This document shows positions 31,727 to 41,258 of a stretch of DNA of 64,000 nt, in pieces. The DNA comes from Anaerotalea alkaliphila (lineage in GTDB: Bacteria > Bacillota > Clostridia > Lachnospirales > Vallitaleaceae), in assembly GCF_010179735.1 (NCBI RefSeq), contig NZ_JAAEEH010000016.1, positions 1-64,000 on the forward strand, read 5' to 3'. Each line of letters starts with the position of its first letter. Positions within the stretch are counted from its first letter, which is position 1. Both the position numbers and the translations under genes were made by a program. Under the pieces are notes generated by a model. That model searched no databases and was not told the DNA's origin. It worked only from the letters and a program-made list of their open reading frames with translations.

Positions 31727-32350
31727 CTACTGCAGTCCAGCGGTCTCGTCCTCTCCCCAATCTGCAAAGTCCTCCACCACCTTCGCCAGGTCCCCCAGGA
31801 TGGCATTCTGTAACTCCTCGTCCGCATCCACCTTCCATTGCTTGTCGACCTTCTTCATTTTCATGTCGACCGTGTTGGTGACCGTCTTGTCCTTGTTCTC
31901 TTCCATCATCCGCACCAGCATGTCGGTCAATTCCTTCTCCATCGCCTCCTCGTCCATTTCTTCCGAAAACGCATTGGCAAATGCAAGCCCGAACGCCTCT
32001 TTGATGTACTCGCCCATCACATTCTTCATGTCGATGTTTGTGATTTCCACCTTGACGGTCGCCTCGGCCCCGTCCTCCTTAGACTCCAGAATCGCATACG
32101 TCATTCCGTTCAGCATGAGCTTGATGAACTCTTCGCTTTGGGTGGCATCCTCCTCGTCGGCGGCTTCCTCATCCGAAATCTCCATGAGCTCTTCGTAGCT
32201 GACATACTTGGATATCGCCTCCTTGTCGGCCGCTTTCACCGCCTCCAGGAACTCCTTCGCCGCATCTTCCGCACGCACCCCGAACAGGCCGCACCCCGTC
32301 AATCCCGCAACCATGATGAACGCCAACACCAACGCCGATATCTTTTTCAT
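31727..32350 (-). CDS. Putative lipoprotein, DUF4878/DUF5105-like
   Basis: The 207-residue protein has a signal peptide with lipobox (MVAGLTGC), then AEDAAKEFLEAVKAADKEAISKYV, which resembles the start of DUF4878/DUF5105 NTF2-like lipoproteins of Firmicutes. A very acidic central segment and a C-terminal VDKQWKVDADEELQNAI strand follow. It is presumably anchored on the outer membrane face; function unknown. The ATG follows a G-rich site. Confidence 0.7.
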   Translation of the reverse strand: MKKISALVLAFIMVAGLTGCGLFGVRAEDAAKEFLEAVKAADKEAISKYVSYEELMEISDEEAADEEDATQSEEFIKLMLNGMTYAILESKEDGAEATVKVEITNIDMKNVMGEYIKEAFGLAFANAFSEEMDEEAMEKELTDMLVRMMEENKDKTVTNTVDMKMKKVDKQWKVDADEELQNAILGDLAKVVEDFADWGEDETAGLQ

Positions 32351-32374
32351 TCTCCAGTCCCCCCTCTTCTCTCC

Positions 32375-34861
32375 TCAAATTTCGTTCCCTTCCCACTTCT
32401 CCACCCGCGTGTTCAGGAAGTCGCTCCTCCTGAACCGGATCACATCCAGCACCTGGTCCGTAAAAACCGGGTTCCCCAAATCCTCCTCCATCTCCACCCG
32501 GATCCGCATCCGCTTCCCTTCCAGGACGAAAATGTCCGAATGGGTCTTCGTCAGGAAGTGGACAGGATTGTCGTAGGCCAGCTTCCCGTACCGGTCGTCC
32601 CCCCAGCTCCTGAAGTCCCTGCCCGACTTGTTCCTGAGCAGGTCCCTGGCGTTCTGCGGGTCCTGGTAGAATTCCCTGAAGGAAGCTATGAGCTCTTCCG
32701 GCCCCACCTCCCTCCGGAAGTCCCCCTGGTTGTGGAAGGCCAGGAACACCGGCAGCTTGTAGAGCTGGGACATGTTTGTCTGCTCCAGCATGCGGATGAA
32801 CCGGATCCCCTCCGGGGAGATGCCCGGATTCCCGGCGAACCCGATGTAATCCCTGAACGGGTTCATCCTGGTGGCCTTCACCGACCGGTAGAACTCCGTG
32901 TCCATGGACTCGTAGAATTCCATCCTGGAGGGCGTACGGCCCAGCTCCTCCGCCAACACGTCGAAGCTCTCCCGGATCTGATCCCGGACCTTGACCTTCT
33001 GCGTGAGCATCCTGTCCAACAGGTCCACCACCTGGAACTCGAACTCCACCCGGCAGTCCGCCGGCAGGAACCCGTCCTCCTCCAGCTCCTTCCGGATCGT
33101 ATCCAAAACCCTTCGGCTCCCTCCCGGCCGTTTCCTCCCCAGCAGGAAGGGGATCATGGACACCTTCTTGAAGTTGCCGATGAAGTCCAGGATGCGGACA
33201 CGCTCTTTCCCTTCCGCCTTCCTAAGCCCCCTCCCCAGCTGCTGCAGGAAGACCACCGGGGACTCCGTGGGCCGCAGGAAGAGCAGCAGGTCCAGTTCCG
33301 GAATGTCCACCCCTTCGTTGAAGATGTCCACGGAGAAGATGACCTCCACCTCCCCGTTCTTTAGTCCCTCCACCGCAGCCTTCCTGTCCAGGACGAAGGG
33401 GCCTCCCTGTCCGGAATGGACCGCCGCGGCCTTGACGCCCCGGCTGTTGAAATAGGCCGCCAGACCGTCCGCATGCCGGATGCTGACGCAGAAACCAAGT
33501 CCCTTGTGTCCCCGCCACTTCTGGAAGTGCTCGAACACCAGCGCGTGCCGCTTCCCGATGTTCAGCCCCGCCTCCAGTTCCTTCTCCACATATTTCCCGC
33601 CCAGCCAGGTGATGTTGTCGTAGTTCACGGTATAGTCGTGGATTCCGTAATAGGAAAAGGGACAGAGCCAGTCCCGGTTGATGGCCGTGAACAGGTCCGC
33701 CTCGTAGACCAGGTTGTAGTCGTACAGCCCGTGGATGTCCTTCTGGTCGTTCCGGAAAGGGGTCGCCGTGATGCCCAACAGGAACTCCGGCCGGAAATGC
33801 TCCAGGATCCTGCGGTAGCTGTCCGCCGCCGCATGGTGGAACTCGTCCACCACAATGTAGGCGAAGTCGCCGGAACCGAACCTCTCCAGCCGCCCCTGCC
33901 TTGCCATCGTCTGGATGGAAGCAAACAGCACCCGGGAGGGATTCCCCTCCTCCGGTTCCTGTCCGTCGTACAGCTTCCCCATTCCCTCCAGTCCCAGCAC
34001 CTTCCCGAAGGTCTCGTGGGCCTGGTTCAGGATCTCCTCCCGGTGGGCTAGGAAGAGGATCCCCTTCGTCCTCCCCTCTCCTTTTTCCTCCCGGAACTGC
34101 TTGTAGTCGAAGGCCGCAAGGAAGGTCTTCCCCAGCCCCGTGGCCGCCACCACCAGGGCCTTCCCGCTCCCTTCCATCCTTGTCTTGCGGAGTTCGATGA
34201 GGGCCTCCAGCTGGGGATCGTTGGGGCTCCACATCCCATCAGCCGCCTGATCCCACGAAGGCACCCCTTCCGGGTAAACCACCGCAGGCCGTTTGTACTT
34301 CCTATAGTGGGCGTTGGTCCTGGAACCAGACCTCTCCCGCTCCACATAATTGTCCCGGTACTCCTTCAGGACCTGGTCCGACAATTCCATGGACTCTTCC
34401 CTGTAGAGATGGTCGAACCGCCCCGTGAAGGCTGCGAAGGCCTCCGGGTCCGTCTCCCGCAGGATCCGGTAGTTCCATTCCACCCCGTCCGTCAGGGCGG
34501 AGTTGGACACGTTGGAGGAGCCCACATAGACACATCCACCGTCTCCTGCATGAAAGATATAGGCCTTGGGATGGAAACTGCCCGCAGGACCGTTGTACAG
34601 CCGGACCTCCCCCCGTTCGCCCACCAGCTCCTTCAGCATGGCCAGGGCTGTCGGGTCGCTCACGTCCATATAGGTGCTGGTCAGGACCCGCACGGGTACC
34701 CCCCGCCGGACCGCAGCGCCGATTTCGGCAGACAGCAGACGGACGCCTCCCTTCATCACGAAGGAGACGATGATGTCGATTCGATCTGCTGTTTTGAATC
34801 GGCTCTGCAACTCCGGAAACAAAGGATTTGTCTGGCCGTAGATAAGGTTTCTACTGGTCAT
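32375..34861 (-). CDS. DEAD/DEAH-box helicase with N-terminal phospholipase D-like nuclease domain
   Basis: The 828-residue protein starts with a PLD-type domain (about residues 1-180) whose HxK motif appears in FHPKAYIF followed by GSSNVSNSAL, and continues with a superfamily 2 helicase: Walker A AATGLGKT near residue 245, DEFHH Walker B, ITATPF motif III and the arginine finger in QLGRGLRK. The C-terminal 250 residues resemble the DUF3427 group. Such PLD-helicase fusions occur in DNA repair and in phage defence islands. Only one catalytic HxK set is visible, so the nuclease may need to dimerise. Confidence 0.85.
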   Translation of the reverse strand: MTSRNLIYGQTNPLFPELQSRFKTADRIDIIVSFVMKGGVRLLSAEIGAAVRRGVPVRVLTSTYMDVSDPTALAMLKELVGERGEVRLYNGPAGSFHPKAYIFHAGDGGCVYVGSSNVSNSALTDGVEWNYRILRETDPEAFAAFTGRFDHLYREESMELSDQVLKEYRDNYVERERSGSRTNAHYRKYKRPAVVYPEGVPSWDQAADGMWSPNDPQLEALIELRKTRMEGSGKALVVAATGLGKTFLAAFDYKQFREEKGEGRTKGILFLAHREEILNQAHETFGKVLGLEGMGKLYDGQEPEEGNPSRVLFASIQTMARQGRLERFGSGDFAYIVVDEFHHAAADSYRRILEHFRPEFLLGITATPFRNDQKDIHGLYDYNLVYEADLFTAINRDWLCPFSYYGIHDYTVNYDNITWLGGKYVEKELEAGLNIGKRHALVFEHFQKWRGHKGLGFCVSIRHADGLAAYFNSRGVKAAAVHSGQGGPFVLDRKAAVEGLKNGEVEVIFSVDIFNEGVDIPELDLLLFLRPTESPVVFLQQLGRGLRKAEGKERVRILDFIGNFKKVSMIPFLLGRKRPGGSRRVLDTIRKELEEDGFLPADCRVEFEFQVVDLLDRMLTQKVKVRDQIRESFDVLAEELGRTPSRMEFYESMDTEFYRSVKATRMNPFRDYIGFAGNPGISPEGIRFIRMLEQTNMSQLYKLPVFLAFHNQGDFRREVGPEELIASFREFYQDPQNARDLLRNKSGRDFRSWGDDRYGKLAYDNPVHFLTKTHSDIFVLEGKRMRIRVEMEEDLGNPVFTDQVLDVIRFRRSDFLNTRVEKWEGNEI

Positions 34862-34876
34862 TTGTTTCTACCGCCT

Positions 34877-35080
34877 TCACTTGAACAATTTCTTCAGCAT
34901 CCCGAACACATCGAAGCTCGTCCTGTTGTACACCTTGTTGTAGGCGTACTTCTTCGGGTTCCGCATCCACCCCAACCCACGGGGCATCTTCAACCCCAGC
35001 CGATGGACCGCCTGCCGCTTCACACTTGTCCGCGCCCCAATCCGCTTGCCGAGGCTTGGCATCCTTGGTCCCAACTTCAT
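34877..35080 (-). CDS. Small basic hypothetical protein
   Basis: The 67-residue protein is rich in arginine and lysine and ends with RNPKKYAYNKVYNRTSFDVF, a pattern I know from short Firmicutes proteins of unknown role. ATG at 35080 follows GGGAGGA. It lies between the PLD-helicase and a membrane protein gene and could bind nucleic acid; that is only composition-based. A longer overlapping frame at 34851-35165 is rejected because its start lacks a ribosome site and it runs through a repeat-like segment. Confidence 0.5.
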   Translation of the reverse strand: MKLGPRMPSLGKRIGARTSVKRQAVHRLGLKMPRGLGWMRNPKKYAYNKVYNRTSFDVFGMLKKLFK

Positions 35081-35158
35081 ATCTGATTCCTCCCTTGCCG
35101 ATTCTACAGCACATGGCTGCTGCATTTTGGGGCCAGGCCCTAAAGCCCTTCGCTCCTC

Positions 35159-35806
35159 CTACCAACTATACGTGAGCATCGTCCCGTCCCTGCCCTCATC
35201 ATCCACATACTCCTCCTGCGTGACGATGATCCCATGACCCGAACAGATTTCCCTGATGACCTTCAACCGCTCCTCCGCGGAACCAACCAGCGCCCTGCCC
35301 AGCTGATCCTTCCGCTCCAGGTCTCCGCTCCTGTGGTACTCCAGGTACCTGCCGTACATCTCCATGTCGAACTTCCGCAGCGGTTCCGCATATTCAAGAG
35401 CCATCCCCTCCAATCCTTCCCTTGCACGGGCCAGCGAATCCATCGCCTGATAATCCACTTCCCATGCCAGATCATTGATCTTCGTGATTTCGTGCACCAC
35501 ATCCGTCCTGAAATCCAAAGACGTCTTCGCCCTGAATCCGATCACCGCACTGTTGAAGCGGCTCCACTTCTCCAAAGGAACCCCCGCCTGCATCACCATG
35601 TTGGGGGCATAGGCAATCAAGAGTTGCACCGCCAGGAAGACGGCGATGGCCACAACCACAACATGCCGGACCCCCAGCCAGTTGATGCCCGGACTGCAGC
35701 TCCTGCGCAGCCTCTTCAACGCGCTGCGTTGCCTTCGCGCGGCACGTTCCTTTTTTCTCTTGAATCGCTTCAGCTCGTTTTCATGAAAACCGGATGCAAA
35801 CCTCAA
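35159..35806 (-). CDS. Hypothetical protein with one membrane helix
   Basis: The 215-residue protein has a very basic N-terminus, one helix (VVVVAIAVFLAVQLLIAYA, about residues 49-67) and an outer domain of amphipathic helices. It has no recognised family. The likely start is a TTG at 35806, ten bases behind a GGGGGG stretch at the end of the upstream helicase gene, eight bp after its stop. The arrangement suggests a unit with the DUF2075 gene. Confidence 0.5.
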   Translation of the reverse strand: MRFASGFHENELKRFKRKKERAARRQRSALKRLRRSCSPGINWLGVRHVVVVAIAVFLAVQLLIAYAPNMVMQAGVPLEKWSRFNSAVIGFRAKTSLDFRTDVVHEITKINDLAWEVDYQAMDSLARAREGLEGMALEYAEPLRKFDMEMYGRYLEYHRSGDLERKDQLGRALVGSAEERLKVIREICSGHGIIVTQEEYVDDEGRDGTMLTYSW

Positions 35807-35813
35807 GTCTTAC

Positions 35814-37748
35814 TTACCCCCCAAACACCACCGCAATCCGTTCCTTCCCCCCGCTCATCCGCTTCACCACCGCCTTGGGCCGGATCTTCATGATCCCGAT
35901 GTCCACCACCAGCCCCTCCACCCCCGGGGCGTAGCCCCGGATCTGCGGTGTCCCGTTGAAGCGGGCCTCCAGCTCCCGGTCCAGCTCCAACTCCCTGTTC
36001 CCGGCCACCTCCCGGACCTCCTGGAGGAACTGTTGCTCCTGGTGGATGTCGCAGAAATAATGGCTGCCGTCCATGGGCTTCACCTGGAAGTCCTGGATCC
36101 GGATTGTCTTCTCACCCACATAACCCCCTGCCGCATCCGAGGCGAAATCCCCCAGCAGCAGCTTCCTCAAAGTCGTCTTCTTCCTCCGGTAGAAGCGGTT
36201 CTCCTCCAACTCCTGCACCACCTTCAGCCGCTGCTTCAGATGCTCCCGGGTGGCCGGATCCACGCTGTACACGTAGACCCCCTTCATCCCCCGGGTCATC
36301 AGGGTCTTGTAGGTGTTCTGCGCCAGCCGCAGGAACTTGTCCCGGCTGTTGGCCCCGATCTTCCTGTCATGGCACTTCTTCACATCCGCGGTCCATCCGC
36401 CCCTCTCCGGGTCGTAGGTGAACTCCTCCCCGATGATCACCCCCACATAGTCGAACTCCAGCCCCTGGCAGGTGTGGATGCACCCCACCTGGTTGATCCC
36501 GTCCGGATTCACGGCCCAGTCCCCCCCATTGGCGGGAATCCCCTTCCCCCGCCGGGTCTTGTAGGAATCCTGGGGATTCCAAGGCATCCCGAATACCCGC
36601 TTCCCGTCCTCGAAGATCTCCACGTCCTTCACCAGGTTCCCGTCCATCTCCAGCTCCTTGCTCCAAGGCCAGGCGTAACCCGCCACCATCCGGGCGTCAT
36701 AGCCCTCCTCCTGCCTCTCCTGGAGGATGCGCAGCATCTCGTTGGGGTCCTCCAGGATCCTGAACTCCAGGCCGTCCATATTCTCCCAGCCGCTGGCATT
36801 GGCCGTCTCCCGGATCCCCAGCACGTCGTCGATCCAGTTCAGGTATCCTTGGGACCCCGCGCAGCGGAACTGGGCCTCCAGCTCGTACTCGTAGACCGTG
36901 CAGCCCAGGGCCTTTGCCCGCTCCTTCACATGGTCGTAGGAACCGATGTCGGAAGGCCGGATCATCTGGTTGTCGTCCGTAAAGAAAACGGACAGCCAGG
37001 TCTTGTCGATGATTTCCTCCACCAGGCTTTTCCCAAGCTTTCTCTGCATGGGCGGCGGCGACAGGCTGATCCTGTGGGCCTCGTCCACGATGGCCGTCTG
37101 GAAGCTCTCCCCCGAAAGGGTCAGCTCCTTGTTGTAGAAGTAGGGGTGTTTGAAAACCCTCCTGGCCCGCTCCGGATCCAGCCTGGCCGCCATGCCGTTC
37201 CTGAAGGCCGCGTTGGGCGCCAGATAGATGCACTCCTTCCCCTCCTGCAGGATCTTCCCCAGCAGGTTCAGTCCCACCACAGACTTCCCCGTCCCCGGGC
37301 CGCCCTTCACCAGCACCACATACCGGCCGTCGCTGCCGTCCAGCGCCTTCTCCCGGACCAGCTGCATCACCCGGTCGTAGACCACCAGCTGCTGCTCCAT
37401 CAGGATGAACTCCGCCTTGGCGTCCAGTATGGAATTGATGTGCCGGATCAGCTTCCTGCTGGGCCTGGGGATGGAGGTCTGGATATGATCCAGGATCTCC
37501 ATCCCCTCCCCTTTGTCCACGTGGTTCCGGATGTACTGCCAGATCCGCCCCGTGTCCCCCTCCGTAAAAAGAGGGCTCTCCTGGAGATAAGGCTGGAACT
37601 TCATGTCCAGCAGCAGGTTCCCCTCCTCCCCCCTTCCCCACGCCAAAACGGGCCTATGCCCTCCCGGACACAAACCCTGCTCTCCGCCGGCAACCCCGGC
37701 ACCTCTTCTATTCTCAACCCTTGAGGAATTCCTGACCTGTATCTCCAT
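35814..37748 (-). CDS. DUF2075-family ATPase/helicase, N-terminal domain apparently lost
   Basis: The 644-residue protein has a Schlafen-like superfamily 1 helicase core: Walker A GGPGTGKS near residue 150, Walker B IVDEAHRIS near residue 218, TDDNQMI, and the C-terminal HTCQGLEFDYVGVIIG and TRGMKGVYVYSVD motifs. The core DUF2075 domain is complete. Related proteins carry about 170 residues of a nuclease-like domain before it; here the first 45 residues are unlike that domain and the context is ordinary coding to promoter transition, so a 5' deletion is likely. It may belong to anti-phage or repair functions. Confidence 0.8.
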   Translation of the reverse strand: MEIQVRNSSRVENRRGAGVAGGEQGLCPGGHRPVLAWGRGEEGNLLLDMKFQPYLQESPLFTEGDTGRIWQYIRNHVDKGEGMEILDHIQTSIPRPSRKLIRHINSILDAKAEFILMEQQLVVYDRVMQLVREKALDGSDGRYVVLVKGGPGTGKSVVGLNLLGKILQEGKECIYLAPNAAFRNGMAARLDPERARRVFKHPYFYNKELTLSGESFQTAIVDEAHRISLSPPPMQRKLGKSLVEEIIDKTWLSVFFTDDNQMIRPSDIGSYDHVKERAKALGCTVYEYELEAQFRCAGSQGYLNWIDDVLGIRETANASGWENMDGLEFRILEDPNEMLRILQERQEEGYDARMVAGYAWPWSKELEMDGNLVKDVEIFEDGKRVFGMPWNPQDSYKTRRGKGIPANGGDWAVNPDGINQVGCIHTCQGLEFDYVGVIIGEEFTYDPERGGWTADVKKCHDRKIGANSRDKFLRLAQNTYKTLMTRGMKGVYVYSVDPATREHLKQRLKVVQELEENRFYRRKKTTLRKLLLGDFASDAAGGYVGEKTIRIQDFQVKPMDGSHYFCDIHQEQQFLQEVREVAGNRELELDRELEARFNGTPQIRGYAPGVEGLVVDIGIMKIRPKAVVKRMSGGKERIAVVFGG

Positions 37749-38030
37749 ACTCCGGTCCCCCTATAGCCCCATCATTTTGCTGCACTTTTCTCTCTCTATC
37801 CCCCGCGGCCACTCCCGGTCCCCTTCCGGAACACCGCCGGTTGTTTTTTCTTCTACCCATTATAGCACAACTTCCCCGATTTGCCCCCGAAAAAATAGAA
37901 AATTCCCCCGTTTTTCCCTGATTATTCCTTATTTTCACGCAGTCTCCCCGTTTGCAAAATCTCCGGTTCCATTGTATGATAGAGGGAGCACCCCAAATTT
38001 GTCCGACAACAGACCAAATGGAGCCATACA
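37749..38030. other. Divergent intergenic region between DUF2075 gene and DMT transporter
   Basis: Besides the DMT promoter at 37951-37980, this pyrimidine-rich stretch holds no gene that could be supported. It may include remains of the missing 5' part of the DUF2075 gene, but no helicase or nuclease motif is readable in it. Confidence 0.35.
37951..37980 (+). promoter_or_regulatory. Promoter of the DMT transporter gene
   Basis: TTTGCA (37951-37956) and TATGAT (37975-37980) are separated by 18 bp and lie 50 bp before the start codon. Confidence 0.6.
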
Positions 38031-38993
38031 ATGTCTAAAAAAAACCTGAACCTCATCCTCCAGGCCGGATTCTGCGCCCTCCTCTGGGCCACAGCCATCC
38101 CCACCCTGAAGTTCACCTACGCCGCCCTGCAGATGCCGGCGGACGACTTCTTCAACCGGATGGTCCTGGCGGGGATGCGCTTCTTCCTCTCTGGGGTCCT
38201 GCTGGTCCTGTTCCACATGTACAAGACCCGCAAGGCCCCCCGGGTGGACAAAAGCCTCCTGCGCCAGATCCTCCTCTTCGGCATCCTGAACACCACCCTC
38301 CAGTACCTGTTCTTCTACATGGGGACCGCCAACACCGGAGCCATCAAGGCCGTCCTCCTGGACACCTCCAAGCCCCTGTTCGTGGTGGTCCTGGCCCACT
38401 ACTTCACCAAGGGGGACCGGCTCTCCTGGAACAAGGTCCTGGGCCTTGCCTTGGGCTTCGCCGGCATCCTGGTGGCCAACCTGGAGGGCATCGGGGCGGG
38501 AGGCCTCAGCCTCTCCTCCACCTGGATCGGGGAAGGCTCCCTGATCGCCTCCTCCCTGGCCAACGCCGTGGCGGTGATCTACGGCAAACATCTCATGGGC
38601 CGGGTCTCCTCGGTGGTCATGAACATGTACCAGTTCCTGCTGGGGGCCCTCCTCCTGCTGGTCATCGGCCTGGCGGGGGCCGGGGGCTTCCACCTGCAGA
38701 TGACCGGCCCCGCCGTCCTGCTGCTCACCTACTCCGCCCTCCTGTCGGCGGTGGCCTTCGTGGTCTGGTACAAGCTGATCCACACCTACGGGGCCTCCCG
38801 GGTGGCCATCTACGTCTTCCTGATCCCCGTCTTCGGGTCCATCCTCTCCTCCCTCCTTTTTCCGGAGGAGAACCTCACGGCCCACATCCTGCTCAGCCTC
38901 CTACTGGTCAGCGCCGGGGTGGTCCTGGTCAACAAGCCCCCGAAAAAGGGGCACGAAAAAGGGACCAGCCCCGTCCCCGAAGGGCAGGCCTGA
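38031..38993 (+). CDS. DMT-superfamily (EamA) transporter
   Basis: The 320-residue protein has ten hydrophobic segments in two EamA repeats (LWATAIPTLKFTYAALQ in the first, LIASSLANAVAVIYGKHLMG in the second) and a VFGSILSSLLFPEENLTAHI end typical of drug/metabolite exporters. It should move small metabolites across the membrane. The ATG follows a GGAG site. Its last 12 residues (KGTSPVPEGQA) are encoded by the antisense of a repeat that acts as the terminator of the convergent transketolase operon, so the tail is probably not part of the native fold. Confidence 0.9.
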   Translation: MSKKNLNLILQAGFCALLWATAIPTLKFTYAALQMPADDFFNRMVLAGMRFFLSGVLLVLFHMYKTRKAPRVDKSLLRQILLFGILNTTLQYLFFYMGTANTGAIKAVLLDTSKPLFVVVLAHYFTKGDRLSWNKVLGLALGFAGILVANLEGIGAGGLSLSSTWIGEGSLIASSLANAVAVIYGKHLMGRVSSVVMNMYQFLLGALLLLVIGLAGAGGFHLQMTGPAVLLLTYSALLSAVAFVVWYKLIHTYGASRVAIYVFLIPVFGSILSSLLFPEENLTAHILLSLLLVSAGVVLVNKPPKKGHEKGTSPVPEGQA

Positions 38994-39001
38994 TCCCGCT
39001 G
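38956..39001 (-). terminator. Terminator of the transketolase/PTS operon, copy 1 of a 46-bp repeat
   Basis: On the minus strand GGGATCAGGCC pairs with GGCTGGTCCC (one wobble and one bulge) around an inner CCC-TTCG-GGG hairpin, followed by TTTTT. It begins ten bp after the transketolase stop. The same sequence with one extra C is found at 50197-50243. On the plus strand it encodes the end of the DMT transporter. Confidence 0.75.
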
Positions 39002-39010
39002 GCATCCTTC

Positions 39011-40978
39011 CTACAGGATGCCTTTTGCTTGTGCCACAATGTTTTCCACCGTGAATCCGTACTCCTTGAACAGGATCCCCGCCGGCCCGGAAGCTCCAAA
39101 GCCGTCCATCGTGATGGTTTTGCCTTTCCCGCCGGCGATTTTATGCCACCCGAAGGAACTGCCGGCCTCGATCACAATCCTTTTCTCCAGGCTGCCGGGA
39201 AGGACCTCTTCCCTGTATTCTTCCGGCTGCTTTTCGAAAAGTTCCAGGGAGGGCATGCTCACCACCCGGACGCCATGTCCTTCCCGGTGGAGCTGTTCCG
39301 CCGCCTCCATGGCCAGGCTGACTTCCGAGCCTGAGGCGATGATGGCCAAATCGGGAGTGCCCCATTGGCCCAGGACGTAGGCGCCTTTCAGGGCGCCGAT
39401 GCCGCTTCCTTCCAGCTCCGGCAGGTTCTGCCTTGTCAGGACGATGCTGGTGGGCCCCCCGGTCTGTCCGACCGCATGGATCCAGGCCGCAACCGTTTCC
39501 TTCCCATCGGCGGGCCTGAAGACGGTCATATTGGGGATGCACCGCAAGGACGCCAGCTGCTCCACCGGCTGGTGGGTCGGTCCGTCTTCCCCCACCCCGA
39601 TGCTGTCATGGGTCAGCACATAGGTCACGGGGAGACCCATCAGGGCCGCCAGCCGCATGGAGGGGCGCATGTAGTCGCAGAAGACGAAGAAGGTGGCCCC
39701 ATAGACCTGCAGTCCCCCGTGGAGGGCCATGCCGTTCAGGATGCCCGCCATGCCGTGTTCCCGGACCCCGAAGTGGAGGTTCGACCCTCCGAAGGCGCCG
39801 GGCAGGTAATCCCCCCTGTTTTTCATGAGGGTTTTCGTGGAAGGGGCCAGATCCGCAGATCCGCCGATCAGATTCGGGATGTAATCCGCCAATCTGTTGA
39901 TCACCGCTTCCGACCGGCTCCTGGTGGCGACGGAGCCTTCGAACTCCCATAGCTGGGGATTGTCCAGCAGCGCCCGGATGTCCACCGGTCCATGCCATTT
40001 CTCCCATTCCTTTGCAAGTTCCGGATGCGCCTCGGCATACGCCTCGAACAAGGCCTGCCAAGCCGCCCGCCGGTCCGTTTTGGACCGGACCGGTCCGTCC
40101 AGATGGGCGCGCACTTCCGGCAGGACCTCGAAATCGGGAAGCGCTTCCATGCCGAAGTCCTTCTTCATCTGCGTCACATTGCATTCCCCCAAAGGCTCCC
40201 CATGGGCGGAAGCTTTTCCCTCCTTGGCTTTGCAGCCCGCACCGATCCGGGTCCGGATTTCTATCAGCGACGGCTGCTCCTGGTTTTCCTTCGTCTGCCC
40301 GATGGCCCGGTCGATGGCCTCCAGGTCATCGCCGTCCTCCACCAGGAGGTATTGGAAGCCATAGGCTTCATACCGCTTGCCCACATCTTCCCGGAAGGCG
40401 ATGTCCGTATCCCCTTCGATGGTGATCTTGTTGGAGTCGTAGAGTACAATCAGTTTGCCAAGCCCCAAGGTTCCCGCAAGGGAAGCCGCTTCGGACGCCA
40501 CACCCTCCATCATGCACCCGTCCCCGGAGAGCACAAAGGTATGGTGGTCCACGACGGGGTATCCCGGCCGGTTGAACTTCGCGGCCAGATGGCGTTCCGC
40601 CATGGCCATCCCCACACCATTGGCGATTCCTTGCCCCAAAGGGCCTGTGGTCGCTTCGACCCCCTCCGTATGGCCGTACTCGGGATGTCCCGGAGTCTTG
40701 CTTCCGAATTGCCTGAAATCCTTCAGGTCCTGCCGGTTCAGCCCATAGCCGTACAGATGCAGCAGCGCATACAGCAGCGGGGACCCATGACCGGCGGACA
40801 ATACGAACCGGTCCCTGTTTGGCCACAGGGTGTCCTTTGGATCGAACTGCAGATGCCTGGACCACAGGATGTGGGCCATGGGCGCCGCCCCCAAGGGCAG
40901 CCCGGGGTGGCCCGACTTGGCCTGCTCCACCATTTGGGCGGACAACAGGCGGATGTTTGCTATTGTTTTTTGCTCCAT
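39011..40978 (-). CDS. tkt: Transketolase
   Basis: The 655-residue protein is a full-length transketolase: [30 protein letters not shown], the thiamine diphosphate motif [13 protein letters not shown] ending at [10 protein letters not shown], and the pyrimidine-domain [15 protein letters not shown]. It moves two-carbon units between pentose phosphates and glycolytic sugars. ATG at 40978 follows AAGAGG. It is the last gene of a Ula-type PTS operon, 19 bp after ptsH, and would take the D-xylulose 5-phosphate made by UlaF straight into central metabolism. Confidence 0.96.
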   Translation of the reverse strand: MEQKTIANIRLLSAQMVEQAKSGHPGLPLGAAPMAHILWSRHLQFDPKDTLWPNRDRFVLSAGHGSPLLYALLHLYGYGLNRQDLKDFRQFGSKTPGHPEYGHTEGVEATTGPLGQGIANGVGMAMAERHLAAKFNRPGYPVVDHHTFVLSGDGCMMEGVASEAASLAGTLGLGKLIVLYDSNKITIEGDTDIAFREDVGKRYEAYGFQYLLVEDGDDLEAIDRAIGQTKENQEQPSLIEIRTRIGAGCKAKEGKASAHGEPLGECNVTQMKKDFGMEALPDFEVLPEVRAHLDGPVRSKTDRRAAWQALFEAYAEAHPELAKEWEKWHGPVDIRALLDNPQLWEFEGSVATRSRSEAVINRLADYIPNLIGGSADLAPSTKTLMKNRGDYLPGAFGGSNLHFGVREHGMAGILNGMALHGGLQVYGATFFVFCDYMRPSMRLAALMGLPVTYVLTHDSIGVGEDGPTHQPVEQLASLRCIPNMTVFRPADGKETVAAWIHAVGQTGGPTSIVLTRQNLPELEGSGIGALKGAYVLGQWGTPDLAIIASGSEVSLAMEAAEQLHREGHGVRVVSMPSLELFEKQPEEYREEVLPGSLEKRIVIEAGSSFGWHKIAGGKGKTITMDGFGASGPAGILFKEYGFTVENIVAQAKGIL

Positions 40979-40997
40979 GCTTCCTCTTTCCATCGGG

Positions 40998-41258
40998 TCA
41001 TTCCGCCAGGTTCCGGATATAATCCGTCAAGATGCCCAGCGCCTCCGACTCGTCGCCTCCGTCTACGCAAATTTCGATTTCCGTGCCCTTGCAGATGCCA
41101 AGCGACAGCAAGGCAAGCATGCTTTTCGCATTGACTTTGACACCTTCCTTGACTATGGAAACCGCACCGGACATCTTGTTTGCGAGCTTGATGAACTCCG
41201 AAGCCGGACGCGCATGCAAACCTGTTTCATTTGTAATTACAACGCTCTCTCTAACCAT
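40998..41258 (-). CDS. ptsH: Phosphocarrier protein HPr
   Basis: The 86-residue protein is a standard HPr: phosphorylated His15 in GLHARPAS and the regulatory Ser46 in [12 protein letters not shown], which in Firmicutes is modified by HPr kinase for CcpA-mediated repression. It passes phosphate from Enzyme I to the sugar-specific IIA proteins. Its start overlaps the end of ptsI by eight bp. Having ptsH within a sugar operon is unusual; it may be a second HPr dedicated to the Ula system or the only one in the cell. Confidence 0.95.
   Translation of the reverse strand: MVRESVVITNETGLHARPASEFIKLANKMSGAVSIVKEGVKVNAKSMLALLSLGICKGTEIEICVDGGDESEALGILTDYIRNLAE

Noticed and set aside
34851-35165. Longer alternative frame over the 67-residue basic protein
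   Set aside because: The chosen frame has a good ribosome site and a recognisable C-terminal pattern; this one has neither.
36033-37724. 563-codon plus-strand frame opposite the DUF2075 gene
   Set aside because: The minus-strand product has intact helicase motifs, while this frame is leucine/proline-rich without domain.
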